Source of the DNA: Pseudothermotoga_B sp051235805
GTDB lineage: Bacteria; Thermotogota; Thermotogae; Thermotogales; DSM-5069
Direction: 5' to 3'
Assembly (NCBI RefSeq): GCF_051235805.1
Contig: NZ_JBPNXV010000001.1
Location: 186,001 to 250,000 of the forward strand
DNA length: 64,000 bases
A program made the translations under genes and the position numbers. Shown here in pieces: positions 52,453 through 61,524 of this stretch (position 1 is its first letter; the number at the start of each line of letters is the position of its first letter). The notes under the pieces are model-generated. The model worked only from the letters and a program-made list of their open reading frames with translations. It had not been told where the DNA came from and searched no databases.

Positions 52453-52740
52453 CCTCGGTGTTTCAGATTCAATCACCTGTTCACAAAGGTTGATCTAAAG
52501 CTTTTCTCAAGTACCAACAATTATCTTTAGATTGAAATGAAAACTAAGAGAATAGTTGCAATGAAAGTCTGTTCATGTGTAAGGCGTCTGTGTGCATCAT
52601 AGAGAACCTGTGTGAAAGCTTTATCTCTTGGGACAAAGGATTCCAAACACACCGCAACACAGTTTTGCAATAAGACGTTCTCTTAATTGCAATTGTCTAT
52701 CCCTGTTCACGTCTGCAGTATCTTCGGAAAGTCAAGTTCG

Positions 52741-53823
52741 TTATAAAGTCAGCTGCTCCAAATCCTCATTATTTATGAAGACTTGAAAATTATTCTTTTC
52801 TGCTTCTTCTTTGAGAAGCCTTAGGGCATCAATGTGAGATTTTTTCAGCGAGTCTGGCGAAAACTTCAAATCAGAGGTGAGTTTCAAAACAGCTACTGGA
52901 TAGTAACAAGCATTGTCTATTTTCACTTCGCGCAGGTTTGTGTACAAGATCATTTTTACCAATCCGTCCTTTATGTCATCCAATGATGGAAGAATCTTCT
53001 GTTTGCTGTGCTTTCCCTCTATTAGATAAACAGTTTTTCCTTCGATCCCGACTTCGTCACAAGTGAAAAAGTAACGCCCCCCAAGGTAATTCGTGATCGT
53101 TAAAGCAGCCTTAACACCTGACAGCTTTTCCTTTGGCTGGACCGTTATTACTTCTCTATCTTGTGCCTTCTTCGCTAGGTCTCTTGAAAGATCCTTGAAG
53201 CTTTCTTTTCCTTTACTAAGTTCATCAACTCTTTGAACTACAGATTCCTCTGAGTGCATTTTGACTTTGAGTTCTTCTGAGATCTTTTTGTAGGCAGCCA
53301 AAGCTTTTTGAGCAATCACGCTCACTTTATCAATTTGTGAAAGATTCCAGTGCAAAGCATCTGAATGATAACTCAAAAGGCAGTTTATCTCCTCTTTAAC
53401 ATAGTCTATGTCGAATCTCTGATTCGTTATCTTGTTTTCGTACCTTGAACTCTTTTGTGCACGATTGTAATAAGCGATAATCGTATACACACCGAGTAAA
53501 CTCATCAGAGACACCGTGTCCCACTGCAAGAAATCTCTGTCTCCGTCAATACCTTCGTCTTTCATGAATGGAATAACAGTTACTTTCCTGCCGGAAAATC
53601 TTAGAGTATCGTACACCCTTGCATAGGGATATGATCTTGTTCTTTTCGGAGAACGCCACCAGCTCAATGTTATTTGTTGATTGTGCCCCATCTTAATGAC
53701 AGATGATCCACTCTCAGATAAGGCTTTTTCCAAATCTGAAAGGTCGTATTCTTTCAACTCGCGACACAAAAACGGAGTGTATTTTATACCAATGACGTTA
53801 GCTGATAGTTCCATTTTCGCCAT
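52741..53823 (-). CDS. Probable type II restriction endonuclease
   Basis: A 360-residue soluble protein I do not recognise as a named enzyme. It overlaps the methyltransferase gene by 26 bp, the normal place for its cognate endonuclease. In the C-terminal third, FTCDEVGIEGKTVYLIEGKH offers an Asp followed after about 13 residues by ExK, compatible with a PD-(D/E)xK nuclease core. The N-terminal half is rich in basic residues (WWRSPKRTRSYPYARVYDTL), fitting DNA contact. The recognition sequence is unknown. No frameshift is visible, so the system could be active. Confidence 0.65.
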   Translation of the reverse strand: MAKMELSANVIGIKYTPFLCRELKEYDLSDLEKALSESGSSVIKMGHNQQITLSWWRSPKRTRSYPYARVYDTLRFSGRKVTVIPFMKDEGIDGDRDFLQWDTVSLMSLLGVYTIIAYYNRAQKSSRYENKITNQRFDIDYVKEEINCLLSYHSDALHWNLSQIDKVSVIAQKALAAYKKISEELKVKMHSEESVVQRVDELSKGKESFKDLSRDLAKKAQDREVITVQPKEKLSGVKAALTITNYLGGRYFFTCDEVGIEGKTVYLIEGKHSKQKILPSLDDIKDGLVKMILYTNLREVKIDNACYYPVAVLKLTSDLKFSPDSLKKSHIDALRLLKEEAEKNNFQVFINNEDLEQLTL

Positions 53824-54640
53824 CCTCTCTCATTATTACTTCGAAGGTGTCCTCACTGAAATTCAGTTGTCCTTCAAAGCCAAGTTTCTTTCTAATAATA
53901 GGAACGAGAGATTTCTTTATCTCTATGCCAATACTGTTTCTGCCTAATTTTCTTGCAACCTTCATTGTTGTTCCACTGCCAACAAAGGGATCAAGTACAG
54001 TTTCACCAACATATGAGAACAACTTTATGATCCTGTAGGGTAGTTCTTCTGGAAAGGCGGCGATCTCTTTTTCCAGTTGTGAACCAGGCAGTACATTCGT
54101 CATCTCCCAGAGTGTCATATACCATTTGTTTTCTGAGAACTCCTTTATATCTACTTTTGATGATTCTCTTACCTCTTTTGGGATAGAGTGGTAATTGAAC
54201 TTACCTTTTTGAAAAATAAGAATGCTTTCCAACAGATTGTCTGGATAAAAATACATCGGATAGGGATTTTGCAAAAGAACTCCGCTTCTCCTACTGATTC
54301 TCAAATAACCATCAGGTTTTTTCCAGATGATGCGGTCTCTGTATCTAAAGCCTGCATTTTGAAATATCTTCGTCGCGTCAGCGACTATAGGGAACTTTTC
54401 GCCGTTCACAAGCATATCATCAATATTTAAGACAGCTACTCTGCCGTCTTTCAGCACTCTGAATACCTCTTTTGCCACTTTTTCTAAAAGATCTAAGTAC
54501 TGGTCATAATTCTCATAAAGTCCTTTATAGTCAAATGGGGCGTTGAAATACGGCGGAGAGGTGACCATTAGATGCACGCTTTCGTCTGGAATCTCTGCCA
54601 TATTCATGCAATTGCCGATTATTAACTTGTGGTGCGTCAT
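53798..54640 (-). CDS. DNA methyltransferase, probably N4-cytosine (class beta)
   Basis: A 280-residue AdoMet-dependent methylase in circularly permuted beta order. Catalytic motif IV TSPPYF lies near residue 28 (SPPY, typical of m4C enzymes; m6A is less likely). The AdoMet motif VLDPFVGSGTTMKVARKLG is near residue 218. It begins MTHHKLIIGNCMNM; ATG 54640 is chosen because GCGGGAGG lies 8 bp before it. With the downstream gene it forms a type II restriction-modification pair. No mobile element flanks it. Confidence 0.9.
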   Translation of the reverse strand: MTHHKLIIGNCMNMAEIPDESVHLMVTSPPYFNAPFDYKGLYENYDQYLDLLEKVAKEVFRVLKDGRVAVLNIDDMLVNGEKFPIVADATKIFQNAGFRYRDRIIWKKPDGYLRISRRSGVLLQNPYPMYFYPDNLLESILIFQKGKFNYHSIPKEVRESSKVDIKEFSENKWYMTLWEMTNVLPGSQLEKEIAAFPEELPYRIIKLFSYVGETVLDPFVGSGTTMKVARKLGRNSIGIEIKKSLVPIIRKKLGFEGQLNFSEDTFEVIMREDGENGTIS

Positions 54641-55236
54641 TATCTTTACCTCCCGCAAAGACATAACAGTTTACAAAAAGCGTTAGATTCTCTCGAAGGA
54701 CAAGCAATTTTAACTGACAATCTTACTTCCAAGATGCACAGCTTGATTGTTTGTTCACTAACCCCAATCAAAACTGCTTGGGACTTCTTTCAGATTCTGC
54801 GATTTCTGACGTCCTACTGTCTCTGCTCGGCGAGGTTCTATTTCTACATAAAATCGTTCGGTTCTAAGACTGTGTGAACTCTCCTTCTATATCACTATGT
54901 AGATCAATCAGTTAAGATCAGCAGATACAACCCATGATAGTATAGCGCGAAAATTACTTCAAATCTCCAACCATCTGCTTCTTGTTTTTGTTGTTAAAGA
55001 TAGCCGCAACTCACGAAAGGACGGTTGAAGTTTCGGGAAGGTTGCGAGGATCTTTGAACAGCCTGATGGAAATATTGCTCAACTTCTGATGGGTTTAAAC
55101 AGTCCGAAAATGTAACAGAAGAGAGAAGTCGGTTCTCCGCGATAAAGACCTTGCCCAAAATCGCGAAGAGTCTTTCAGAAGAAAACACAGCAAGTTATAA
55201 ATAGTAAGTACTTCTTTGATCGATGAATCAACAAAA
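54641..55236. other. Gene-free region with possible coding debris
   Basis: About 600 bp between the methyltransferase and the tRNA-Asn terminator. No ORF above about 80 codons. Short, mutually out-of-frame stretches on the plus strand near 55020-55110 read like protein (for example VARIFEQPDGNIAQLLMG), so this may be a decayed gene. Nothing could be identified. Confidence 0.35.
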
Positions 55237-55268
55237 TAGCCCTGCGAAAGCATAAAAAAGCAGGGCTA
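55237..55268 (-). terminator. Terminator of tRNA-Asn
   Basis: On the minus strand TAGCCCTGC and GCAGGGCTA form a 9-bp stem with a 14-base T-rich loop, followed by TTTTGTTG. It lies about 10 bp downstream of the tRNA. Confidence 0.7.
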
Positions 55269-55278
55269 CTCTTTAATA

Positions 55279-55354
55279 TGGCTCCGGCGGAGGGACTCGA
55301 ACCCCCAACCTAGTGGTTAACAGCCACCCGCTCTACCGGTTGAGCTACGCCGGA
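55279..55354 (-). tRNA. tRNA-Asn (anticodon GTT)
   Basis: The acceptor TCCGGCG pairs with CGCCGGA, with an encoded CCA. The anticodon loop CTGTTAA reads GTT, and the T arm is GGGTTCGAGTCCC. Standard cloverleaf. Confidence 0.95.
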
Positions 55355-55471
55355 ACGTTTTTCTATCAGTGATTTTATCAAACCTATGAGACTTTTCAAG
55401 TGTCCATAGCATTAATGTATTATTAAGTTGAAACTCGCTAAGAAGCGTAGAGATTCAAAAGCCGCAGTTAC

Positions 55472-55867
55472 TCACAGCAATTTCATGATAAACTTGATCA
55501 GCCAGATTGCCACCAAAGACCAAAAGAATGTGATGAAAAGAGTTATAATTCCAAAGCTCTTCTTAAGATTAATCTGCTCTGCTTTCAATCTGTAGTGCTC
55601 TAAAACATCTTTTGGCATCGACTTGATCGCCAGAGCTATTAACGCCGGCACGATTATCAGATCATCGAGCTGTCCGATGATCGGTATGAAATCTGGTATC
55701 AAGTCTATGGGACTTAGAACATATCCAATGGCAACTGAGATCAGAATCTTAGATTTTTTCGGAACACGTTTGTCTTTTCTTGCCAAATAAAGTGCTGCAA
55801 TCGTTCTGTTCAGATCTTTAACCTTAATAAGCTTCACACTCCAAAGAGATTGCTCGATGATCTGCAC
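55472..55867 (-). CDS. DUF1232 (YkvA-like) membrane protein
   Basis: A 131-residue protein with the DUF1232 core VAIGYVLSPIDLIPDFIPII near residue 45, followed by GQLDDLIIVPALIALAI. One hydrophobic C-terminal helix ends it. The family is widespread, small and of unknown function. The start is GTG; a later in-frame GTG (VKLIKVKDLNRT) is possible. It is monocistronic. Confidence 0.87.
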   Translation of the reverse strand: MQIIEQSLWSVKLIKVKDLNRTIAALYLARKDKRVPKKSKILISVAIGYVLSPIDLIPDFIPIIGQLDDLIIVPALIALAIKSMPKDVLEHYRLKAEQINLKKSFGIITLFITFFWSLVAIWLIKFIMKLL

Positions 55868-56006
55868 AGTATCGGTTATACATTTCGACTAAAAGTGAGA
55901 TATTTCATAACTTTCTGCTGCATATTGCAAGGTCTCAGGGCTCTTTAATGATAGGTGGAAGGAGAAAGCCGTATCCTGTCTGCTTTGTTTGCCACTATAG
56001 TGCTCT

Positions 56007-56555
56007 TTAAGGAATTGTGTGCTGTTGTTGACAGTTGATGACATGTGTTTTCATGTAATCTGTTAAGTGGTCTAAAAAAGAATAGATGATCGAATTACCG
56101 CATGCTTGTGAGAAGATGTGGTGGAAGCGCACATCGCTTTCCACCACCTGTAAAAGATCGTCTTTGTAGAAGTGTGTCTCCATACTTTGGATCATGTATT
56201 CCATGTCCTGTGTCATGTTGAGCGTAAAGTTCTTCAAAAACATTTTGGCTATCATCGATTCGAGTGTTTCACGTGCATCGATGATTTCATCTAAATCGTA
56301 TTCCATAGAGCCATTTTGACCGTTGTAGAGATCGTTAGGGACCCTCAGAAGGTAGTTTCCACTACCTTGACGACTTTCTATGACGCCGATTGCCTTTAGA
56401 TAACTTATCGCTTCACGTATGATGATCCTGGAAACGCCGAAAGTCTCTGAGAGAGCTCTCTCTGTCGGAAGCCTGTCTCCAATTTTAAGGTTCTGCGAGA
56501 TGATCAAATTCCTTATCTGCTCTATGGTTTTCCTACTCTTCACGACGTTCACCAT
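56007..56555 (-). CDS. FadR-type GntR regulator, truncated at the C-terminus
   Basis: A 182-residue transcription regulator. The N-terminal winged helix is complete (IGDRLPTERALSETFGVSRIIIREAISYL, then GVIESRQGSGNYLL). The ligand-binding FCD domain begins normally (DLDEIIDARETLESMIAKMF, DVRFHHIFSQACGN) but ends early at CQQQHTIP. Family members run to about 220-240 residues with two more helices carrying metal-ligand histidines. The frame just after the stop shows no clear continuation. It may be a shortened functional form or a pseudogene. It overlaps the end of rex. Confidence 0.8.
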   Translation of the reverse strand: MVNVVKSRKTIEQIRNLIISQNLKIGDRLPTERALSETFGVSRIIIREAISYLKAIGVIESRQGSGNYLLRVPNDLYNGQNGSMEYDLDEIIDARETLESMIAKMFLKNFTLNMTQDMEYMIQSMETHFYKDDLLQVVESDVRFHHIFSQACGNSIIYSFLDHLTDYMKTHVINCQQQHTIP

Positions 56556-57204
56556 TCCGATAGGCTTTTTGTTTTCTGAGTTCCAGAAAGTGTTTAACGG
56601 TCAAGAGACTCTGTGTGATGTCTTCGTCAACGACAAAGACGTCGTCTGGAACATTTAGTCTAGTTGGTGCAAAGTTCCAAATGCCTTTTATACCACACGA
56701 AATCAATTGATCCGCGACTTGTTGAGCAGATTCTTTTGGCACACAGATGATTCCTATTTCAACCTTGAAGCGTCTTACAACTCGACGAAGATTGTCCATA
56801 GGAAGTACTGCCAAGTCTTTGATATAGGTACCGATCTTCTGAGGATCTTTGTCAAAAACTGCGACGATTTCTATGCCATAGTTTTCAAACCCAGGGTAGT
56901 TCACGAGGGCTTTTCCCAGGTGACCTGCACCTACTAAGATGACTTTTGTCGTGTTTTTGACACCAAAGAGTTCGTCGAGTTCTTGACGCAGTGTCTCGAC
57001 GTGGTAACCAACCTTGGGTTTACCCATTGTCTTGAGAAATGTCAAATCTTTTCGTACTTGTTCGGCGTTGAGCCCAAGATTCTGTGCGATTTCTTCTGAA
57101 GAGATATGCTTTTGGTCTGTCTCGATCAGCAGTCTATGATACAGTTTGAGCCTTTCCAATGTTGGTTTCGGTATCAAGATTGGCTCTTTGTCTTCTTGCG
57201 ACAC
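56533..57204 (-). CDS. rex: Redox-sensing transcriptional repressor Rex
   Basis: A 223-residue Rex. An N-terminal winged helix (PKPTLERLKLYHRLLIE, ISSEEIAQNLGLNAEQVRKD) is followed by GKPKVGYHVETLRQEL and the NAD(H)-binding Rossmann domain (VILVGAGHLGKALVNYPGF). Rex senses the NADH/NAD ratio and represses fermentation and hydrogenase genes when NADH is low. It directly follows hydA with a 31-bp overlap, so it likely regulates its own operon. The start is a GTG. No Rex operator could be checked because the operon promoter lies outside the window. Confidence 0.95.
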   Translation of the reverse strand: MSQEDKEPILIPKPTLERLKLYHRLLIETDQKHISSEEIAQNLGLNAEQVRKDLTFLKTMGKPKVGYHVETLRQELDELFGVKNTTKVILVGAGHLGKALVNYPGFENYGIEIVAVFDKDPQKIGTYIKDLAVLPMDNLRRVVRRFKVEIGIICVPKESAQQVADQLISCGIKGIWNFAPTRLNVPDDVFVVDEDITQSLLTVKHFLELRKQKAYRNGERREE

Positions 57205-59147
57205 TCTCTCAACACCTCTTTGACTTTCTCGAAGGTCGCCTCACTAACAAGTTTATCATCAACCATGATATTTGGTGACTTTCCACAGTTCTCGAAGCAG
57301 AAAGTACCGGTTATCTCCACTTCATCAGAAAGATCGTCCTCTTTTACAAATTCAACAAGTCTTGACAGTAGTTTATAAGAACCTTTCATGTAACATGAGG
57401 TACCAAGGCAGACCTTTACCGTTGTTTTGTCTTCCTTAGGCAGTGGGAGTATCTCTATATCTTCTGAAGCTATTCGTTTTCTTGATCTGTAACTTGTGTG
57501 AATCATGTGGTGGCGCAGATGTTCGTCTTTAAGTTCTTCTTGATAGAGTTTCTGCAGGTAGAAATTCTCATTAGGTGAGAGAATGGTTTTTGTTCCCAGT
57601 GTTTCCTTGAGTATCTTTGCACGAGTCTGTCTGACCTTTGTGTCATTTGGATATGGTTGACCTCCCCCGCCTATACAACCATACTTACAAGCCATCACTT
57701 CGACCACATCAACTTCAAGAACTTTTTCTGTAATCTTTGCCATCAGATCTCTTGCGTTCGCCAGACCAAAAACGGTAAGTCCTCTGAAGAAATTGCCATC
57801 CTTTAACTTGACTTCAACCATCCTCATGCCATTTTCGAGATCAAAAAAGCGCTCTTCATCAATGCCCACTTCTTCTCTCAAGACTTCGAGGACCGTTCCC
57901 AGTACACCACCTGTTTTTCCAAAGTTCAGACCACCTTGTGAGGAGATGCCAAAGGGTCTATCAAAAGGTTCTGGAGTTATCTGTTTTATATCCATTCCAC
58001 TTGCTTTGATCATCTGTGAAAGCTCTCTCGTTGTTAGAACCAAATCAACTGTTCCGAGGTGTTCTTCTCTTTCAGCCTCGAATTTCTTTGCTGTACAGGG
58101 CATAAATGATACCAGAAAGATCTCATCTGGTCTGAGCCCGAGTTTTTGAGCGAAGATTCTCTTGATGACCGTTCCAAGGGCTTGTTGTGGAGATTTTACA
58201 GTTGAGAGATTTTCGACGTAATCTGGGTAGAACTGTTCGACATACTTCACCCAAGCTGGACAACATGATGTGAACTGCGGAAGTCTTTCTTTGCTCTTGA
58301 TTCTCTCGTAGAATTCATGGGCTTCCTCAAAGGCTACAAGATCGGCGCCGAATGCCACGTCGAAAACCTTTGCAAATCCTGACATCTTCAAGAACCCAAC
58401 GAGCCTTTCTGCCATTGCGGTGTCTGGGGTTACTGATAGTTCTTCTTGGATCGCCACTCTAACAGCTGGAGCGATCATACCGATGACTGTTTTTTTCTCT
58501 GAAAGTGCCTTGTAGAGTTTCTCAAGATCATTTCTGAAACTAAGTGCTGCCGTTGGACAGTGGGCTACACATTGTCCACAGTAGACACACTCGGTCTTGG
58601 ACAGTTCACTTTCGAAGGCAGGTAAAACTTGAGTTGAAAATCCTCGATTGGCAAAGTCTATGACACCAATTCCTTGGACTTCTTCACAGACCCTTACACA
58701 ATCACCGCAGAGTATACACTTTGAGTTGTCTCTGATTATGGGCGATGATCTATCTGTCTTTGTGTTTTTACTCAGGTTGGAAAATCTCACATTTCTTATA
58801 CCGAATTCCTCTGCGTATTTTTGGAGTTTACAACTGCCGTTCCTGTCACAGGTTGTGCAATCTCTGTTGTGCGATGCGAGAATCAGTTCCAGTATGCCTC
58901 TTCTCATTTCATATATCTGTGGGGTATTAGTTCTTATGCTCATACCCTCACGAGGTTTGGTCGTACAAGAAGTGACTATGTCTTTACCATCTATTTCAAC
59001 AAGGCACATTCTACATGCTCCATAGACGGAGGTTTCTGACAGATAACACAAATTCGGAATCTCAATGCCGGCTTCTTTCAATGCCTCGAGAAGGTTTTTG
59101 GAATCGTCTCTCAATTGTACCTCTCTGCCGTTGACATAGACTTTCAT
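57174..59147 (-). CDS. hydA: [FeFe] hydrogenase catalytic subunit HydA (trimeric, NAD-linked type)
   Basis: A 657-residue catalytic subunit. Order of domains: N-terminal [2Fe-2S] (NLCYLSETSVYGACRMCLVE); His-type cluster region CTTCDRNGSCKLQ; two [4Fe-4S] sites (CILCGDCVRVCEE, CVYCGQCVAHCP); and the H-cluster motifs TSCCPAWVKYVEQFYPD, FMPCTAKKFE and MACKYGCIGGGGQP. A C-terminal thioredoxin-like [2Fe-2S] domain (VCLGTSCYMKGS with later CFENCG) ends it. The size and plan equal the electron-bifurcating T. maritima enzyme, which oxidises NADH and ferredoxin together to make H2. It is cytoplasmic. AGGTGAAATAA precedes the ATG. Confidence 0.96.
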   Translation of the reverse strand: MKVYVNGREVQLRDDSKNLLEALKEAGIEIPNLCYLSETSVYGACRMCLVEIDGKDIVTSCTTKPREGMSIRTNTPQIYEMRRGILELILASHNRDCTTCDRNGSCKLQKYAEEFGIRNVRFSNLSKNTKTDRSSPIIRDNSKCILCGDCVRVCEEVQGIGVIDFANRGFSTQVLPAFESELSKTECVYCGQCVAHCPTAALSFRNDLEKLYKALSEKKTVIGMIAPAVRVAIQEELSVTPDTAMAERLVGFLKMSGFAKVFDVAFGADLVAFEEAHEFYERIKSKERLPQFTSCCPAWVKYVEQFYPDYVENLSTVKSPQQALGTVIKRIFAQKLGLRPDEIFLVSFMPCTAKKFEAEREEHLGTVDLVLTTRELSQMIKASGMDIKQITPEPFDRPFGISSQGGLNFGKTGGVLGTVLEVLREEVGIDEERFFDLENGMRMVEVKLKDGNFFRGLTVFGLANARDLMAKITEKVLEVDVVEVMACKYGCIGGGGQPYPNDTKVRQTRAKILKETLGTKTILSPNENFYLQKLYQEELKDEHLRHHMIHTSYRSRKRIASEDIEILPLPKEDKTTVKVCLGTSCYMKGSYKLLSRLVEFVKEDDLSDEVEITGTFCFENCGKSPNIMVDDKLVSEATFEKVKEVLRECRKKTKSQS

Positions 59148-59159
59148 TTATTTCACCTC

Positions 59160-61040
59160 CTAAGCGATTTCTATGGCTTTGAATTTGCATTTCTCAACAC
59201 ATAATCCGCATTTGACGCATTTGTTTTGATCTATCTTGTATGGTTTTCCCCTTTCACCTGTTATTGCTCCTTGTGGACAAGATCTCGCACACAATCCACA
59301 GCCTTTGCAGAGTGTCTCGTTGATCGTGTACTTTCTGAAGGAAGTACAAGTACCACTTGGACAACTGCCATTCAAGTGAGCCATGTACTCATCTTTGAAG
59401 AGTTTCAAAGTGCTGAGTATTGGGTTTGGAGCAGTCTTACCAAGCCCACAGAGAGATGTTGTTTTTATCAGCTTTGCAAGAAATTCAAGGTTGTCAAGGT
59501 CTTCTTTCGTTGCCTTTCCTTGTGTGAATTTCTCTAAGATGCTGTAAGCTTGCATAGTTCCTTCCCTGCAAGGTATACACTTTCCACATGATTCTCTTTT
59601 TGTGAAATCGAGGAAGAATCTTGCAACTTCAACCATGCATGTTTTCTTGGTTATGACCACGATTCCTCCAGAACCTACCATCGCATCTGCAGACTTGAGT
59701 GTGTCGTAATCGATCGGCATGTCCAAAAATTCCTTCGACAGACATGCACCAGATGGACCGCCTATCTGTACGGCTTTGAATTCTTCACCATTGGTGAGAC
59801 CTCCACATATGTCGTAGATGATCTTTCTAAGTGTCGTGCCAAATTCCACTTCTATGATTCCTGTGATCTTGACAGGACCAGTAACTGAGAACATTTTCGT
59901 TCCTGGGGAGTTCGAAACACCAAGTTTTCTGTATTTGTCCACACCATCTCTTATGATTCTCGGAATATTTGCATATGTCTCGACGTTGTTTATCAAAGTG
60001 GGATATCCCCAAAGACCTGACTGTGCTGGGAAGGGGGGCCTGGGTCTCGGCATGCCGCGTTTACCTTCGATGGAAGCCAGCAGGGCGGTTTCTTCACCAC
60101 AGACAAAGGCACCAGCACCTTCTTTTATTTCAACGTCGAAGGAAAAACCAGTGCTGAGAATATTGTCACCAAGAAGTCCGAGCTTTCTTGCGTCTTCTAT
60201 TGCTTTTTGGAACATCTGTATGGCAATTGGATACTCTGCTCGAATATAAGCGTATGCCTTCTGGGCACCTATTGTGTAACCAGCGATGATCATGCCTTCG
60301 AGGACCAAATGCGGATCTCTTTCAAGCAGAGTTCTGTTCATGAATGCTCCTGGGTCGCCTTCATCTCCGTTACAAACTACGAACTTTCTCTCTCCTTTGC
60401 TGTTTTTGGCGGCTTCCCATTTGAGTCCGGTGGGGAAACCTCCACCGCCTCGCCCTCTTAAACCAGATGCCTTTACTGTTTCGACGACCTGATCTGGTGT
60501 CATCTGCGAGAGAACTTTAATCAGAGACAGATAGCCACCTCTTGCCATGTAATCTTCTATGGAATCGCATTCAGATCTTCCTATGTCCTCCATGATGTAG
60601 AACTGCTGATTCTTGTAAAGTGTTGTTTCTTCCAGAGTTTTTACACGCTCATTTGTCTTGGGATCAATCAAAAGGAGTTCCTCGACAGGCTGCCCTTGCT
60701 TGATTGTTTTATCGATGATCTTTCTTACGTCATTCACAGTGACATGTGAATAGAAATACCCATATGGGAGAATATTGACTAAAGGACCATTTGAGCATCT
60801 TCCACAACAACCAGTTTTCTTCAATATGCCTTCATCTTCTTCGATTTTAGACAGCTTCACGGAATCTATCAGATTCTCTTCTTTGAGAATTCTTTCGAAT
60901 TCCTGGTAAACCTTTAAAGCACCCTTGGCTGTGCAGCCAGTACCAACACATATGTATATCGATAGATTCGATAGCTTTTTCTCTCTCTTTTTTCTCTGCT
61001 CTTCGATGAATTGATAAGCTTCACTGATGGTTTTGAGCAT
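59160..61040 (-). CDS. hydB: [FeFe] hydrogenase NADH/FMN subunit HydB (NuoF-like)
   Basis: About 626 residues. Domains: thioredoxin-like [2Fe-2S] (YICVGTGCTAKGAL, CCGRCSNGP); NuoF flavoprotein with GLRGRGGGGFPTGLKWEAA (NADH/FMN) near residue 200 and AGAFVCGEETALLASIEGKR; then the [4Fe-4S] motif ESCGKCIPCREGTMQ. A C-terminal pair of ferredoxin sites (CKGCGLCARSCPQGAI, CVKCGLCVEKCKFKA) ends it. It is the diaphorase and branching subunit of the trimer. ATG 61040 fits the GAGGGTGA site; a GTG at 61049 is also in frame. Its start overlaps the hydC end. Confidence 0.96.
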   Translation of the reverse strand: MLKTISEAYQFIEEQRKKREKKLSNLSIYICVGTGCTAKGALKVYQEFERILKEENLIDSVKLSKIEEDEGILKKTGCCGRCSNGPLVNILPYGYFYSHVTVNDVRKIIDKTIKQGQPVEELLLIDPKTNERVKTLEETTLYKNQQFYIMEDIGRSECDSIEDYMARGGYLSLIKVLSQMTPDQVVETVKASGLRGRGGGGFPTGLKWEAAKNSKGERKFVVCNGDEGDPGAFMNRTLLERDPHLVLEGMIIAGYTIGAQKAYAYIRAEYPIAIQMFQKAIEDARKLGLLGDNILSTGFSFDVEIKEGAGAFVCGEETALLASIEGKRGMPRPRPPFPAQSGLWGYPTLINNVETYANIPRIIRDGVDKYRKLGVSNSPGTKMFSVTGPVKITGIIEVEFGTTLRKIIYDICGGLTNGEEFKAVQIGGPSGACLSKEFLDMPIDYDTLKSADAMVGSGGIVVITKKTCMVEVARFFLDFTKRESCGKCIPCREGTMQAYSILEKFTQGKATKEDLDNLEFLAKLIKTTSLCGLGKTAPNPILSTLKLFKDEYMAHLNGSCPSGTCTSFRKYTINETLCKGCGLCARSCPQGAITGERGKPYKIDQNKCVKCGLCVEKCKFKAIEIA

Positions 61041-61512
61041 TTTCTTCACCCTCTTCTTTGAGTTTTCTGATGATCTCTTTTACTCTTTCTGGAGTGAGAT
61101 TTCCATAGACTTCGCCGTTTATCACCATTGCCGGAGCAAGTGCGCAAGCACCGAGACATCCAACTTGATCGACACTGAATTTGAGATCCTTCGTAACCTC
61201 ACCGGGTTTTATGTTCAGCTCCTCTTCAAGTGCCTTCAGCAGAGAGGTTGATCCTTCCATGTGGCAAGCAGTTCCATCACACAGCAAAATGGTGTATTCT
61301 CCCTTTGGTTTTAGAGAAAACTGTGCGTAGAAAGTCCCCACACCAAAGATCTTCGCGGGAGGGATCTTCAGGGCAACAGCTATGTAGTTGATCACATCTT
61401 GTGGTAGATATCTGTAGAGCTTTTGTACATCCAATAAGATCTTGATGAGATTTTCCTTCTTGTATTGATGCTTTTGTAGTATTTGTTCGACTCTTTCAAA
61501 GTTTCTCTCCAT
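61021..61512 (-). CDS. hydC: [FeFe] hydrogenase subunit HydC (NuoE-like)
   Basis: A 163-residue NuoE-fold protein binding one [2Fe-2S] cluster: helix LIKILLDVQKLYRYLPQDVI, FGVGTFYAQFSLKPKGEYTI, then cluster ligands in LLCDGTACHMEGS and VGCLGACALAPAMVING. It is the small electron-transfer subunit next to HydB. GGAGGTGAATGT precedes the ATG. It sits 12 bp after the phosphatase gene in a five-gene hydrogenase operon. Confidence 0.96.
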   Translation of the reverse strand: MERNFERVEQILQKHQYKKENLIKILLDVQKLYRYLPQDVINYIAVALKIPPAKIFGVGTFYAQFSLKPKGEYTILLCDGTACHMEGSTSLLKALEEELNIKPGEVTKDLKFSVDQVGCLGACALAPAMVINGEVYGNLTPERVKEIIRKLKEEGEENAQNHQ

Positions 61513-61524
61513 ACATTCACCTCC

